DNA of 64,000 nt, from assembly GCF_000302595.1 (NCBI RefSeq), contig NZ_JH947127.1:723491-787490 (forward strand). Reading direction: 5' to 3'. Every line of letters starts with the position of its first letter. The stretch's first letter is position 1. Made by a program: the position numbers and the translations under genes. This document shows positions 63,721-64,000 of the stretch, piece after piece. Source of the DNA: Pedobacter arcticus A12. GTDB lineage: Bacteria; Bacteroidota; Bacteroidia; Sphingobacteriales; Sphingobacteriaceae. The notes beneath the pieces were generated by a model, which saw only the letters and a list, made by a program, of their open reading frames with translations, did no database searches and was not told where the DNA came from.

Positions 63721-63751
63721 CAAATATGTTAAATAAATCAGAATTTACAAG
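63721..63751 (-). promoter_or_regulatory. Promoter-like sequence before the tRNA-Ala array
   Basis: On the minus strand CTTG (63748-63751), 19 nt, CATATTTG (63721-63728): one mismatch in each box to the Bacteroidetes consensus. No other good promoter is seen between it and the intact tRNA. Confidence 0.5.
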
Positions 63752-63986
63752 CGCTTGTTTTATAATTTCTGCAAAAACACACACTTCTCTAAATCGAAGA
63801 GTCTGTAATTCTTTGTCCGCTAAATCACTACGTAAATACCTAAAATGGCAACCGCTACTATTTGTACACTTAAAATCAACTCAAAAATATACAGTGCTTA
63901 TTTTCTAGGCATGGTTCTTATAGATTACATCTTAGATTATAAGTATAATCAGGTTTAATTATTTACATCTATTTATCTAAAACATT

Positions 63987-64000
63987 ATGGCAGAAATTAA
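63987..64000 (+). CDS. Possible start of a gene cut by the window end
   Basis: ATGGCAGAAATTAA at the last 14 nt would begin a protein MAEI. Too short to identify. Confidence 0.3.

Noticed and set aside
63726..63908. 60-aa ORF downstream of the tRNA array
   Set aside because: It overlaps the promoter-like sequence of the array, has low-complexity composition and no family resemblance.

Overview
The window looks like chromosomal DNA of a Sphingobacteriaceae member, most likely Pedobacter or a close relative (phylum Bacteroidota). The call rests on low GC with compact operons, promoters of the Bacteroidetes sigma type (TTTG, about 19 nt, TAnnTTTG), Bacteroidota-typical families (DUF3098, DUF1573, DUF4403, M56-TonB, DUF1080), a bacilliredoxin (YtxJ), P. 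stutzeri-type RhaI beside a fused RhaD-dehydrogenase, and a fused alpha/beta 2-oxoacid dehydrogenase E1. I see no phage, integrase, transposase or CRISPR array; almost everything is vertical core genome.

Layout. 0-1.2 kb: organic hydroperoxide resistance protein and a ferritin-like DUF892 protein (minus). 1.4-6.2 kb: ftsX-DUF3098-uppP-truB-ribF-DUF2157 (plus). 6.3-8.9 kb (minus): YtxJ, two lipoproteins (one of only 39 aa), ribH and a membrane TPR protein. 9.0-10.4 kb: recF-dciA (plus). 10.5-15.4 kb (minus): a tight four-gene operon, DUF1080x2 - Gfo/Idh/MocA - ApbE - Gfo/Idh/MocA, which resembles periplasmic 3-keto-glycoside chemistry. 15.6-18.9 kb: acyltransferase, TlpA-like thioredoxin, gdhA. 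19.2-20.05 kb: four tRNAs (Val on plus; CAT, Arg and Asn on minus). 20.2-25.9 kb: fused E1, DUF1573, YihX-like HAD, queG, panB. 26.0-28.1 kb: carA with a possible leader ORF, and a secreted HExxH protein. 28.2-34.7 kb (minus): rhaT-rhaDE-rhaI-rhaK, for uptake and degradation of L-rhamnose. 35.3-37.4 kb: BlaI-type repressor and M56/BlaR1-like protease under three evenly spaced operators. 37.8-40.8 kb: hybrid histidine kinase and DUF4112. 40.8-42.1 kb: a serine-palmitoyltransferase-like enzyme. 42.2-58.2 kb (minus): the complete division and cell wall cluster mraZ-rsmH-ftsL-ftsI-murE-mraY-murD-ftsW-murG-murC-ftsQ-ftsA-ftsZ. 58.5-59.0 kb: YoeB-type toxin with antitoxin. 59.3-62.3 kb: pgk, DUF4403 lipoprotein, a 49-aa membrane protein. 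62.3-63.2 kb: a frameshifted 2OG-Fe(II) oxygenase. 63.4-63.7 kb: tRNA-Ala preceded by three tandem tRNA remnants.

Three layers of structure are not explained by the genes. (1) Dispersed palindromic repeats: a 33-bp element found identically inside the 3' end of queG and the 5' end of murD, with a variant next to rhaDE; large imperfect hairpins around 29.7, 31.3 and 35.2 kb; and TTGATAC-type repeats that fill the only two gaps in the cell wall cluster. (2) Regular operators: three AACTA-N6-TAGTT dyads at exact 20-bp spacing before blaI, and three GTGG boxes at exact 10-bp spacing before mraZ. (3) A 76-bp tandem array in which the 5' half of tRNA-Ala is repeated without its anticodon, lying between a promoter-like sequence and the intact tRNA. 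The best candidates for something under-described are this tRNA array, the DUF1080/Gfo/ApbE operon and the BlaI-M56-TonB unit.
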